This document shows, piece by piece, positions 44,059 through 52,574 of a stretch of DNA of 64,000 nucleotides; positions within the stretch are counted from its first letter, which is position 1, and each line of letters starts with the position of its first letter. A model generated the notes under the pieces. It had not been told where the DNA came from. It saw only the letters and a program-made list of their open reading frames with translations, and did not search any database. The stretch comes from DASXHZ01 sp036488085 (GTDB lineage: Bacteria > Acidobacteriota > Thermoanaerobaculia > Gp7-AA8), in NCBI GenBank assembly GCA_036488085.1, contig DASXHZ010000004.1, positions 38,495 to 102,494 on the forward strand, read 5' to 3'. Both the position numbers and the translations under genes were made by a program.

Positions 44059-45666
44059 TCACATCCGGAAGACGCCGAACCGCGGCTCTTCGATCGGTGC
44101 GTTGTAGGCGATGGAGAGGCCGAGGCCGAGGTAATTGCGCGTGTCGGCGGGGTCGATGACGCCGTCGTCCCAGAGGCGCGCGGTCGAGTAGTAGGGACTC
44201 CCCTCCGCCTCGTACTTGGCGAGCACCGGATCGGCAATCTCGTGCTCCTCGGTGGCGCTCAACTCCTTCCCCGCTCGCGCGAGCTGATCGCGCTTCACGG
44301 TCGTCAGCACGCCGGCCGCCTGCTCGCCGCCCATGACGCTGATGCGCGCGTTCGGCCACATCCAGAGGAAGCGCGGCGAGTACGCGCGGCCGCACATACC
44401 GTAATTCCCCGCGCCGAACGAGCCGCCGATGATCACGGTGAACTTCGGCACGATCGAATTCGCGACGGCGTGCACCATCTTCGCGCCGTCCTTCGCGATT
44501 CCACCGCGCTCGTACTGCTTGCCGACCATGAAGCCCGTGATGTTCTGCAGAAAGACCAGGGGAATCCGCCGTTGGTTGCAGATCTCGATGAAGTGCGTCG
44601 CCTTCAGCGCCGACTCGGAAAAGAGTACGCCGTTGTTGGCGAGGATGCCGACCTTGTAGCCGAAGACCCGCGCGAAGCCGGTCACGATCGTGGTCGCGTA
44701 GCGCTCCTTGAACTCGTGGAACTTCGAGCCGTCGACGATTCGCGCGATCACTTCGTGTACGTCGTACGGTTTGCGCACGTCCTTCGGGATCACGCCGTAG
44801 AGCTCCTTCGGATCGAAGAGGGGATCCTCCGGTGCGATCCGCGTATCCGGCTCGCGTTTGTCGAGCCGCAGGTTCTCGACGATGTTTCGGACGATCGCGA
44901 TCGCGTCTTCGTCGTCCTCGGCAAGGAAGTCGGCAACGCCGCTGATGCGGGTGTGGACATCCGCCCCACCCAGTTCCTCGGCCGTCACCTCCTCGCCCGT
45001 TGCCGCCTTCACGAGCGGCGGGCCGCCGAGGAAGATCGTGCCGGTGCCTTTCACGATGACGGCTTCGTCCGACATCGCGGGGACGTACGCGCCTCCCGCG
45101 GTGCAGGAGCCCATCACGGCGGAGATCTGCGGGATCTCGCGGGCCGACATGATCGCCTGGTTGTAGAAGATGCGCCCGAAGTGCTCGCGGTCGGGGAAGA
45201 CCTCGGCCTGCAGCGGAAGGAACGCGCCGCCTGAGTCGACCAGGTAGATGCACGGCAGGTTGTTTTGCAGCGCGATCTCCTGGGCGCGGAGATGTTTCTT
45301 CACCGTCATCGGGAAGTACGTACCGCCCTTCACGGTGGCGTCGTTCGCGACGATGAGGCACTCGCGCCCTTGCACGCGTCCGATGCCGGTGATCAAGCCG
45401 GCCGCCGGCGCCTCGTCGTCATACATCCCGTTCGCCGCGAGGGCGGAGAGCTCGAGGAAGGGCGTGTCGGGATCGAGCAGCGCGGCGATCCGGTCGCGCA
45501 CCGGCATCTTTCCCTGGTCGCGATGCCGCTTCATGTACTTCTCGCCGCCGCCTTCGCGCGCGGCCGCGAGCTTCGCGTTCAGCTCAGCGACGGCCGAGCG
45601 CATCTGTTCCGAATTTTGGCGGAAAAAGTCTCCCGCTTGATCCAGGTGCGTATCGAGCGTTTCCAT
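44059..45666 (-). CDS. mccB: 3-methylcrotonyl-CoA carboxylase, carboxyltransferase subunit
   Basis: 535 residues. It has N- and C-terminal crotonase-like carboxyltransferase domains with blocks characteristic of MCC beta: [69 protein letters not shown] and [19 protein letters not shown]. It transfers CO2 from biotin to 3-methylcrotonyl-CoA in leucine breakdown; propionyl- or geranyl-CoA as substrate cannot be excluded. The biotin carboxylase subunit is not adjacent in the window. The B12-binding mutase and enoyl-CoA hydratase genes 2 kb away support branched-chain or propionate catabolism. Confidence 0.9.
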   Translation of the reverse strand: METLDTHLDQAGDFFRQNSEQMRSAVAELNAKLAAAREGGGEKYMKRHRDQGKMPVRDRIAALLDPDTPFLELSALAANGMYDDEAPAAGLITGIGRVQGRECLIVANDATVKGGTYFPMTVKKHLRAQEIALQNNLPCIYLVDSGGAFLPLQAEVFPDREHFGRIFYNQAIMSAREIPQISAVMGSCTAGGAYVPAMSDEAVIVKGTGTIFLGGPPLVKAATGEEVTAEELGGADVHTRISGVADFLAEDDEDAIAIVRNIVENLRLDKREPDTRIAPEDPLFDPKELYGVIPKDVRKPYDVHEVIARIVDGSKFHEFKERYATTIVTGFARVFGYKVGILANNGVLFSESALKATHFIEICNQRRIPLVFLQNITGFMVGKQYERGGIAKDGAKMVHAVANSIVPKFTVIIGGSFGAGNYGMCGRAYSPRFLWMWPNARISVMGGEQAAGVLTTVKRDQLARAGKELSATEEHEIADPVLAKYEAEGSPYYSTARLWDDGVIDPADTRNYLGLGLSIAYNAPIEEPRFGVFRM

Positions 45667-45689
45667 TGAGTGGGAGTATAAATTGTGCG

Positions 45690-47455
45690 ATGCGATCGCT
45701 ACTCCTCGTCCTCTTCCTTGCTACCACGGCGTTTGCGTCAGAAAACGATCTGTCGGTCGCGTGGATCGCGCGTACGCCGCGAATCGACTACGTCTGGAAC
45801 AGCAGCAATCCGACCAGTGAGGGGTGGCCGCGCCGGGAGCGGACGTGCAGTGGGTGGCGAACGTCCGCTGGCTCGGGGCGGATCCGCTGCACGGAGTGGC
45901 CTACAGGTGGTTCATCGACGGCGACGTGGTGAAGAGCGGCACGCTCGATTTCAATCCCGAGAGCATCGTGCAGACGGCGCTTCCGTGGACGTGGACGTTC
46001 ACCCGTCATGAGATCGCGTTCGAGATCAACCCCGACAACGCGGTGCCGGAAACGAATGCACGCAACAACCGCCTGCTCGTCTACTCGAACGCTCTCGGCC
46101 TCGGCATCTACGTCGAGCGCTCGTTCTGGAACGGCATCGCGCCGCAGCTTAAAGAAGCAGGCGACACCGGCATCACGACGTTCGACGACTGGATGCAGCG
46201 CCTCGCCCGGCGGTTCAACGAGGCGGCGCGGTACGCGCTGTACGCCGACACACCGAACGGCGTGAACGACCGCTGGCGCATCGACGAGATTCATCTGGTC
46301 GACGATGCAGCACTTCCTCTCAGTTCCCCGTACACCGAAGCACATGACTGGGGCGCGCCGGCGACGAGCTTCGGAACGCTCTACCCGAACGTGGCGGACC
46401 ACACGGTCGACATGCAGTGGGGATTCCCGGCGTCGAGTGTGACCTTCTGGCCCGACCACACGTCGTGGAGTTTTCTCGCCGGCAACTCCGAGGTCCATGA
46501 GTGGTCGCATGCGCGGACGATGATCGACGTGTATGCGTGGAACGTCTCGACCGATAACGACGAGTTACACATGTCGTCGCCGCCCGTACCGGTAGCGCCG
46601 TCCGTCTCGCTGTATGCCTCTCACTACCAGGGGATGATGCAATTCAATTGGGGCCGCATCGATCCGTTCACCGCGGCGGCGATGAATCAGATGACGGGAC
46701 GGCGCGCCCTCCGCGGCAACTACAACGAGCCGTGGGACATCGGTTGGTTCCTCGACGACCTGCCGCAAGTGAACCGCATCCATCTCATTCACACGGACGG
46801 ATCGCCCGTTGCGAATCGAACCGTGAGCATTTACATGCCGCAGCCGGATCCCACCAAACAGAACTACAACATGTCCTATCGCGACCCGGCCAGTTTGACG
46901 GTCACGACCGACGCGAACGGCGTCGTCTCGATTCCGCGCACGGCCTTCCCGAGCCACATCACCGCGGAAATCGACGGCGCGAACGGAACGGCGATCGTGA
47001 AAATCAACGACGGCGGAACGGTGCGATGGGCGTACATCGAGTCGCTCGCTCTGAACATGGCGTTCTGGCGAGGAAACCACGACGCCGCGGACCTGACAGT
47101 CATGGCCGGCGCACCCGTCTGCTTCGATTCGCTCGGCCCCGCTCAGGTCGCACCCGATATCGAGGCGCTCGTCACCACGGCCGACGTGACGTTCCAATTT
47201 CCGAACACGGCCGGGGACCACTTCCAAATCCACTACGCGGTCGACGGAGGCGACCCGGTCACCGTCTCAGTCACCCCGCAACCTAAAAACAAGCCGACGC
47301 TGACCACCACACTCACGCTGCCCCGCGGGCGAATCGTCTGGTGGTTCACCGACCAGGACCCGCCGCTCTCCTGTCCGACCATCCAATCCACCATCTACGC
47401 CTTTGATCATGCGGCCGGTGCACCACTCGTGCGGCGCCGTTCGGTGCGTCACTGA
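45690..47455 (+). pseudogene. secreted HExxH-containing protein interrupted by one frameshift
   Basis: ATG 45690 opens [20 protein letters not shown] (signal peptide) and runs to NPTSEGWP. At about 45827-45832 the natural reading passes to the next frame, APGADVQWVANVRWLGADP, which is open to 47455. A missing base in TGGCCGCGCC would explain it. The rest (about 540 residues) has CARDB-like strands, GNSEVHEWSHARTMIDVYAW (HEWSH, possible zinc protease site), Gly-rich sandwich regions and a terminal LVRRRSVRH. A working gene with an assembly error is as likely as decay. Confidence 0.6.
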
Positions 47456-48054
47456 CCGTAGACGGCGGCCAACCTCTCGGCGAGCAGCACCAGTTCCCGC
47501 TGACTCAGCCGCGGCCCGTGAATGGTCAACTCCTTGACCATCCGGACGGTGGCCGGATCGAGCGCGGCAATCGGCGGAACATCGCCGATGGCGTCGATCA
47601 GGCCGAGGACCATGGCGTCGGAGGCGGAGAGAACGTCGTTCGCGAGGAAGAGGCGGCGGGCGGCGCGGGAGTCGATCACATTGCGCCAGCGCGACGTGCC
47701 GCCGAAACCGGTGACGATGCCGAGCTTCGCGCCCGGATGTGAGAAACGGGAGCGTTCGGTGGCGAAGCGGAGGTCGAACCCGAGAATCAGATCGAGTGCG
47801 CCGCCGAAACAGTCGCCGTCGATCGCCGCGATGGTGAGGCACGCCATCCGCTCGATCGCCGAGAACGTCTCCTGCCCGAGGCGCGAGAACTCGGCGGCTT
47901 CGGCGGGAGTGAAGCGCGCCATCTCGTTCATGTCGGCGCCGGCGGCGCGTTCCACGCGATAGACGAAGACGGGACCGGTGAACGCGTCGACTTCCGCGCG
48001 CAACTCGCGCAAGGCGGCCGAAGAGAGAAGGTTCGGCTTCGAGGCCGTAGACAA
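47449..48054 (-). CDS. enoyl-CoA hydratase/isomerase family protein (short)
   Basis: 201 residues from a TTG (MSTASKPNLLSS) just after the stop of the B12 subunit gene; the frame is open further up but overlaps that gene. The crotonase core is visible: AIDGDCFGGALDLILGFDLR, the CoA oxyanion-hole segment, and KLGIVTGFGGTSRW. The usual first about 50 residues of the family are largely missing, and the catalytic Glu pair is not clear, so it may have altered activity. Neighbour genes place it in acyl-CoA metabolism. Confidence 0.7.
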   Translation of the reverse strand: MSTASKPNLLSSAALRELRAEVDAFTGPVFVYRVERAAGADMNEMARFTPAEAAEFSRLGQETFSAIERMACLTIAAIDGDCFGGALDLILGFDLRFATERSRFSHPGAKLGIVTGFGGTSRWRNVIDSRAARRLFLANDVLSASDAMVLGLIDAIGDVPPIAALDPATVRMVKELTIHGPRLSQRELVLLAERLAAVYGQ

Positions 48055-48055
48055 T

Positions 48056-48457
48056 TCAGCGGGCAACGGCGTTGCGGATCGCCGCGACGGCGGTGGTGGT
48101 CGGCGTTCCGGGGAGGAAGATCTCACGGATGCCCATCTCCTTGAGGCGCGGGATGTCCTTCTCCGGAATGATTCCGCCGGCGAAGACGACCACGTCCTCC
48201 GCTCCCTCCTCTTTCAGCATCCGCATGATCTCCGGGAAGAGCACGTTGTGCGCGCCGGAGAGGATCGAGAGGCCGATGGCGTCGACGTCCTCCTGGATCG
48301 CGGCCGCCACGATCTGCTCGGGCGTCTGGCGGAGGCCGGTGTAGATGACTTCCATGCCGGCGTCACGCAGCGCGCGGGCGATCACTTTCGCGCCGCGGTC
48401 GTGACCGTCGAGGCCGGGCTTGGCAATGAGGACTCGGATCTTTCGTTCGTCAGGCAT
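48056..48457 (-). CDS. B12-binding subunit of methylmalonyl-CoA-type mutase
   Basis: 133 residues. It contains [15 protein letters not shown], the DxHxxG motif whose His ligates cobalamin, then [13 protein letters not shown] and [12 protein letters not shown], lining the corrinoid tail pocket. Stand-alone B12 domains pair with a separate catalytic subunit, in methylmalonyl-CoA or related acyl-CoA mutases. The large subunit is not in the window. It is first of a leftward pair with the enoyl-CoA hydratase; the gap between them is one base. Confidence 0.88.
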   Translation of the reverse strand: MPDERKIRVLIAKPGLDGHDRGAKVIARALRDAGMEVIYTGLRQTPEQIVAAAIQEDVDAIGLSILSGAHNVLFPEIMRMLKEEGAEDVVVFAGGIIPEKDIPRLKEMGIREIFLPGTPTTTAVAAIRNAVAR

Positions 48458-48461
48458 TTGT

Positions 48462-48512
48462 CGTTATTCGTGACTCGTTATTCGTGACTCGAGTAACGAG
48501 TCACGAATAACG
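48462..48512. repeat. microrepeat palindrome between convergently read genes
   Basis: CGTTATTCGTGACTCGTTA (48462-48480) is perfectly inverted at 48494-48512. The left half also contains the 14-mer GTTATTCGTGACTC twice in tandem. It lies between the start of the B12-subunit gene and the end of the acetyltransferase gene. It may terminate the latter; its low-complexity build resembles 9357-9450 and 49131-49217. Confidence 0.65.
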
Positions 48513-48522
48513 AGTAACGCTC

Positions 48523-49110
48523 TCATTCATGCTCATTTCGCCCCTCTCGAAATGCCGAGAGGATCACGATATCGTGATACGTCCCCTCGCGATAGAAGTC
48601 GCGCGCCAGCTTCCCCTCCTGAACGAAGCCATGTCCGAGGAGCACGTGCTTCGCCTTCTCGTTGTATTCGAAGACGTTGATGCGGAGCTTCACGAGGTTC
48701 ATCTCCTCGAAGGCGAAGCGCGTCAGCGTCCCGATGGCGTCGGTGCCGAAGCCGCGGTTCCACGCGGTCGGCTCGCCGATGAAGAGGCCGAACCACGCCG
48801 TGCGCGACACCCAGTCGACGTCGTGAATCGAAGCGTTCCCGATATGCGATCGGTCGTCCTTGCGCTCGATCGCAAAATGGCGCTCGTTCGGCGAAGGATT
48901 CATCGCGCGGTCGAGCCACTCCGCCTCGTTCGTGAACGCGATCGGGTAACGCGACTTCAGCGTGCGGACGATGTTCGGGTCGTTCATCCAGCGGTAGCAG
49001 CGTTCGAGGTCTTCCCGCTCGAAGGCGCGAAGGATCGTGTGCTCGCCGGCGATCATGAACCGCCGCCGTCCCTCCCGACTTTCCGGCGCGAAATCGCGCT
49101 CCGTACGCAT
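48523..49110 (-). CDS. GNAT acetyltransferase, RimJ/RimL-like
   Basis: 195 residues from ATG 49110 (MRTERDFAPESREG). A TATAAT box nine bases before it suggests a near-leaderless mRNA; ATG 49056 (MIAGEHTILRAFEREDLERC) is an alternative that matches the usual family start. Motif B/A features: FGLFIGEPTAWNRGFGTDAI (acetyl-CoA loop R-G-x-G variant) and LVKLRINVFEYNEKAKHVL. Such enzymes acetylate protein N-termini or small amines. A diverged partial copy of its middle lies at 49355-49526. Confidence 0.8.
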   Translation of the reverse strand: MRTERDFAPESREGRRRFMIAGEHTILRAFEREDLERCYRWMNDPNIVRTLKSRYPIAFTNEAEWLDRAMNPSPNERHFAIERKDDRSHIGNASIHDVDWVSRTAWFGLFIGEPTAWNRGFGTDAIGTLTRFAFEEMNLVKLRINVFEYNEKAKHVLLGHGFVQEGKLARDFYREGTYHDIVILSAFREGRNEHE

Positions 49111-49130
49111 CCGGGCCGGATTATAAGTGG

Positions 49131-49217
49131 CCGGTTGCCAGTTGCCGGTGGCTAGTTTTCTACCGGAAGTCGAATGCTTCCTGACTTTCCGGCAACCGGC
49201 AACCAGCAACCGGCAAC
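49131..49217. repeat. GGTTGCC/CCGGCAAC palindromic microrepeat
   Basis: GGTTGCCAGTTGCCGG near 49134-49149 and CCGGCAACCGGCAACC near 49189-49204 are inverted copies (15 of 16), followed by two more CAAC-CGG units. It occupies the gap between the acetyltransferase start and the HAD remnant. Confidence 0.55.
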
Positions 49218-49254
49218 TCCACTCCCGGCGCATCACTTGCTTCGTGCGCTTCCC

Positions 49255-49354
49255 GTGAAGCTACAGGGCCTCCTCTTCGACATCGACGGCACGCTCGTCG
49301 ACAGCAACGACCATCACACGCGATGCTGGATCGAGGCGTTCGCGCATTTCGGCG
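49255..49354 (+). pseudogene. truncated HAD phosphatase, N-terminal fragment
   Basis: GTG 49255 opens MKLQGLLFDIDGTLVDSNDH with a perfect HAD motif I, continuing HTRCWIEAFAHFG. After about 49354 the sequence becomes an inverted piece of the neighbouring acetyltransferase gene, and the frame ends without motifs II-IV. It is therefore the broken start of a beta-phosphoglucomutase/Gph-like gene, cut at a rearrangement joint next to the CRISPR island. Confidence 0.75.
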
Positions 49355-49526
49355 TGCCGGAGCCGCGGCTCCACGCGGTCAGCTCCCCGATGAAGAGCCC
49401 GAACCACGCCGTGCGCGACACCCAGTCGACGTCGTGAATCGATGCGTTGCCGATGTGCGATCGATCGTCCTTCCGCTCGATCGCGAAGTGCCGCTCGTTC
49501 GACGACCCGTCCATCGCGCGCCCGAG
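49355..49526 (-). pseudogene. partial duplicate of the adjacent GNAT acetyltransferase
   Basis: The leftward frame reads SSNERHFAIERKDDRSHIGN, then ASIHDVDWVSRTAWFGLFIG, almost identical to the middle of the 48523-49110 protein. The DNA corresponds to about 48748-48914 with roughly one change in ten bases. No start or end of the gene is present. It is fused to the HAD fragment on one side and ends a few bases before the regulatory element of the CRISPR operon on the other. Confidence 0.8.
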
Positions 49527-49531
49527 CCAGG

Positions 49532-49567
49532 GTAGGGAAACGCCCATCCACGTCACTCCCTGGGTGT
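49532..49567 (+). ncRNA. candidate structured leader RNA with pseudoknot (copy B), upstream of the CRISPR operon
   Basis: GTAGGGAAAC (49532-49541), nine bases, then CGTCACTCC (49551-49559): the same 19 fixed bases and spacing as at 22790-22817. The variable loop ACGCCCA (49540-49546) pairs with TGGGTGT (49561-49567), whereas copy A pairs ACCTGA with TCAGGT, so the second stem is conserved by covariation. The first stem is short here (GGA/TCC). It lies 64 bases before the membrane-CARF gene. Confidence 0.45.
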
Positions 49568-49630
49568 AGCTTTCTTTCCTCCTGAGTCACGTATAGGCCC
49601 GGCGTGACCGCATGTAGCGGTCGAGGCAGC

Positions 49631-50377
49631 ATGTCTGACATTCGGCAAAGCTTCTGGGACGCTCGAAAGTACCCATTGATCTATTTCGCGGTCGGGTATT
49701 CGTTAGCCGTCTCCTCCAACCTCGCGGTTGCGGTCGTGCAGCAATCGAAGGTGGCTGTGTGGCTGTTCGGTGTCGGCGCGCCGCTCGTCGTCGTGCTGGT
49801 AATCCTCACTCCGCTGTTCGGGCGGCTCGTTTCCCGTCTCCGCCTCGAGATTGCGCCCGAGCTGCTACAGAAAGCTCGGCATTATCGCGGCGTCGTCGTT
49901 CTCATCAGCGTCGGTCCCGGCGTGGCGACCGCGGAGGCGGCCGCGCGTTATCACGCTTCGATATCACCCGATCTCTACGTCTGGATGCTCGCCTCGGACC
50001 AGTCGCGGAACCTTGCGCTCGATCTGGAGCGAAAGCTGTTCACGGAAAACGTGGTGAAGCGCGGTCACGTTTTCCTCATCGATCTGAGTGACGACGATTT
50101 CGAAAATCCTGAAAGGGTCCGCGCGGCAATCGAAGATCGCGTCTACGGGGAGCTGCCGGAAGGCATCGAGGAACACGATGTCGTGATCGACGTGACGGGC
50201 GGAAAGAAGACGACCACCGCCGGAGCGTTTCTCGCCGCTCTTCCCGCCGGCCGGCGGATGGAAGTGAACAACCCGCGTGTCGTCGGCCCCGACGGTCGCG
50301 GCGTGGAACCGGGCGTCCCGATGGAGATCGTCGTCGATTACCGGCTGAAAAAGATCGCCCGAAAACCGTCACGATAG
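49631..50377 (+). CDS. membrane-anchored CARF-domain protein (Cam1-like effector)
   Basis: 248 residues from ATG 49631 after a GAGG box. Two hydrophobic helices lie at about 14-35 (YFAVGYSLAVSSNLAVAV) and 42-66 (VAVWLFGVGAPLVVVLVILT). A Rossmann-like domain follows (VVVLISVGPGVATAEAA) with VIDVTGGKKTTTAGAF near 184-199, the D-[IV]-T-G-G-x-K motif of CARF domains that bind cyclic oligoadenylate. No HEPN, PD-ExK or other nuclease is attached. It is best explained as a cOA-activated membrane effector, as described for Cam1, though Cam1 is smaller with a single helix. It heads the type III operon. Confidence 0.75.
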   Translation: MSDIRQSFWDARKYPLIYFAVGYSLAVSSNLAVAVVQQSKVAVWLFGVGAPLVVVLVILTPLFGRLVSRLRLEIAPELLQKARHYRGVVVLISVGPGVATAEAAARYHASISPDLYVWMLASDQSRNLALDLERKLFTENVVKRGHVFLIDLSDDDFENPERVRAAIEDRVYGELPEGIEEHDVVIDVTGGKKTTTAGAFLAALPAGRRMEVNNPRVVGPDGRGVEPGVPMEIVVDYRLKKIARKPSR

Positions 50378-50385
50378 GAGGCAGC

Positions 50386-51927
50386 GTGCCGACGCTCACT
50401 GCAGTCGATGTCCTCGGGATTCAGCGTTTCGTCTTTGCCTCACGCCGGCTGCGCAGCGTCGTCGGCGCGTCGTGGCTGGTCAAGCAGGCGACCGAGAAGG
50501 GTCCGGATTCCGCTCTCGCCGAATTGAACGCGGAAGACAAGGCTGTCCTGTGCGCCGGCGGCAACCTCGTGCTGCTGTTCGAGAACCGGGACGAAGCAAG
50601 GAGATTTGCCGCGGAATACAGCCGGTGGATTCTCGACCACACGCCGGGGCTGGAGGTGGTGATCGAGCATCGCGACTTCGCGCCCGGCGAATTCGCCGCC
50701 GCGCTGCGACGATTGTTCGGCGATCTCGATTCGGCGAAGGCGGAGCGAAGCCCGTCCGCACCTCTCCTCGGCCTCAGCGTCACGGCGGTTTGCCGGGAAA
50801 CGGGACTCCCGGCCTCGACAACCGGACGCGATGGTGCGCCCGTTTCCACGATGATCGCAAACAGTGATCGGGACGACGTCATCGAGAACGCCACGACCCG
50901 GTGGAAAGAGCTCCTGCGACCCGATGATCACGGCGAACCGCGCTTCCCCATCGACCTCGAGAAGCTAGGAGCCACACGCGGCGACACCAGCATGATCGGC
51001 GTCGTCCACATCGACGGAAATGGCATTGGGCAGGTCGTCACGAAATGGCTCGACGCGGTCAAAGGGTCCGACAAGGAGGTTCGCCAGCAGTACCAGGACC
51101 TCGCGAAGGGAATCAACGCCCTCGGCTACGCGGCGATGGAGGCGATCGTCCGTCGCGTTCAGGACGGCGTTGACACCGACGGAGACAAGCTCAGATTCGG
51201 CGCAGCCGATACCAACGATCTCCGCTTTGACGTCCATCGCATAGGGGGAGAGTTCTCTCTGCCGCTGCGCCCTGTGTTGCTCGGCGGCGACGACCTCACA
51301 TTCATTTGCGACGGACGTATTGCGCTCGACCTCGCGGCGACCGGGCTTCGCGCGCTCAGGAAAGCCGCCGAAGAGAGTCCGATCGAGGGACTGCGGAATG
51401 TCGGAGCTTGCGCTGGCGTCGCCATCGTCCACTCGCACTCGCCGTTCCACCGGGCCGTCACGCAGGCGACGAAACTGTGCGAGTCGGCCAAAGTGAAGGC
51501 GCGGGATTCAAACGCTCCGCTCGCGCTCGACTGGCACATCGGGGAGACGAGACCGGGCGAATCGATCGACGACATCCGGACCCGTCAATACAAGAACGCG
51601 GCGGGAGGGCTCACGCTTCGACCCTATCTGGTGGCTGGTCCGCTGGGATGGGAATGGCTCGAGCGCGACCTTCTTGGGGCGCTCAGGAAGGATTGGGCCG
51701 CATCGCGCAACAAAGTGAAAGCGCTTCCGCGCCTCGCTCGAGACGGACCCCTCGAGGTCATGCGCAACCTCGAAGCGTGGCGGGTCCTGGAGAAAAAGAA
51801 CCTAAGCCTTCCATCGCCGATCGAAGCCAATGGCTTTAGCGCCAGTGGCAACACTCCACTGCTCGATGCGGTCGAGTTATTCGACCTGCATCTCGCGTGC
51901 ATTGCGTCGCCGGAGGTGTCACGATGA
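50386..51927 (+). CDS. cas10: Cas10, cyclase-type, lacking the HD nuclease domain
   Basis: 513 residues from a GTG five bases after AGGAGG. It begins directly with the first Palm segment (AVDVLGIQRFVFASRRLRSV), so the N-terminal HD nuclease found in many Cas10 proteins is missing. The second Palm domain carries LLGGDDLTFICDG near 297-309, the GGDD active site that makes cyclic oligoadenylates from ATP. GVVHIDGNGIGQV near 206 lies in Palm1. It is the large subunit of the type III effector, activated by target RNA. ATGA overlap with the next gene. Confidence 0.9.
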   Translation: MPTLTAVDVLGIQRFVFASRRLRSVVGASWLVKQATEKGPDSALAELNAEDKAVLCAGGNLVLLFENRDEARRFAAEYSRWILDHTPGLEVVIEHRDFAPGEFAAALRRLFGDLDSAKAERSPSAPLLGLSVTAVCRETGLPASTTGRDGAPVSTMIANSDRDDVIENATTRWKELLRPDDHGEPRFPIDLEKLGATRGDTSMIGVVHIDGNGIGQVVTKWLDAVKGSDKEVRQQYQDLAKGINALGYAAMEAIVRRVQDGVDTDGDKLRFGAADTNDLRFDVHRIGGEFSLPLRPVLLGGDDLTFICDGRIALDLAATGLRALRKAAEESPIEGLRNVGACAGVAIVHSHSPFHRAVTQATKLCESAKVKARDSNAPLALDWHIGETRPGESIDDIRTRQYKNAAGGLTLRPYLVAGPLGWEWLERDLLGALRKDWAASRNKVKALPRLARDGPLEVMRNLEAWRVLEKKNLSLPSPIEANGFSASGNTPLLDAVELFDLHLACIASPEVSR

Positions 51928-52574
51928 CCCGCGATCGAATCGCCATTGAATTATTGTCCGACACCACCTTCAGCGGCGGCTCCTCGACGGCGGGAGAAGT
52001 CGACATCGAAGTCGACCACGACGATCTCGGGTTGCCTCGTTTCGGCGGTAAGACCATCCGTGGAATTCTGCGCGATTCGTGGCTGAGCATGGCCGAGCAC
52101 TTTCCGGACCTTGCCGCGGCTGCCGAGAACATACTCGGCGCCGGCGCCGCATTTGCCGATACCGTAGTCCTTCGCATCGATGACGCATCGGTCGACGCTC
52201 ACGTTCGCGAGGCCGTTCGGCTCGCTCTGACCCGGACACCCCATCCGCTAGGCACGGACGAGATCCTCCGCTCGCTCTCCGACATCAGGTATCAGACCGC
52301 GGAAGAGCGCGCCACCGGCGCGCCGGCTCGAGCGAGCCTTCGCGCGAGCCGAGTCTGGCTCCGAGGACTCGTGCTGTTCAGCAACTTGCGCTGGCTGCGG
52401 CCGCCGACGGATGCGGAGCTGCGCTGCCTCGCGCTCGTTCTCCTCGGTTCCCGGCACGCGGGTCTCTCACGCAATCGAGGCCGGGGATTTCTGCGAATGA
52501 CGCTGATTGCACCTGGACAGAACGCCCCCGATCTCCAATCGACGCGCTTGCTCGCGACGGAGAAGGCGCGATGA
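51924..52574 (+). CDS. small RAMP protein, Cas7-like
   Basis: 216 residues, ATGA-coupled to cas10 and to the next gene. RAMP features are RFGGKTIRGILRDSW (equivalent of the IPGSSLKGALR loop) near 39-53 and the glycine-rich loop SRHAGLSRNRGRGFLRM near 180-196. An Asp-rich strand (EVDIEVDHDDLG) precedes it. It is likely one backbone subunit contacting crRNA. In the described III-Dv system a Cas7 domain stands at the N-terminus of a Cas7-Cas5-Cas11 fusion; here the equivalent seems to be a separate gene. Cas5-like identity is the alternative. Confidence 0.7.
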   Translation: MTRDRIAIELLSDTTFSGGSSTAGEVDIEVDHDDLGLPRFGGKTIRGILRDSWLSMAEHFPDLAAAAENILGAGAAFADTVVLRIDDASVDAHVREAVRLALTRTPHPLGTDEILRSLSDIRYQTAEERATGAPARASLRASRVWLRGLVLFSNLRWLRPPTDAELRCLALVLLGSRHAGLSRNRGRGFLRMTLIAPGQNAPDLQSTRLLATEKAR

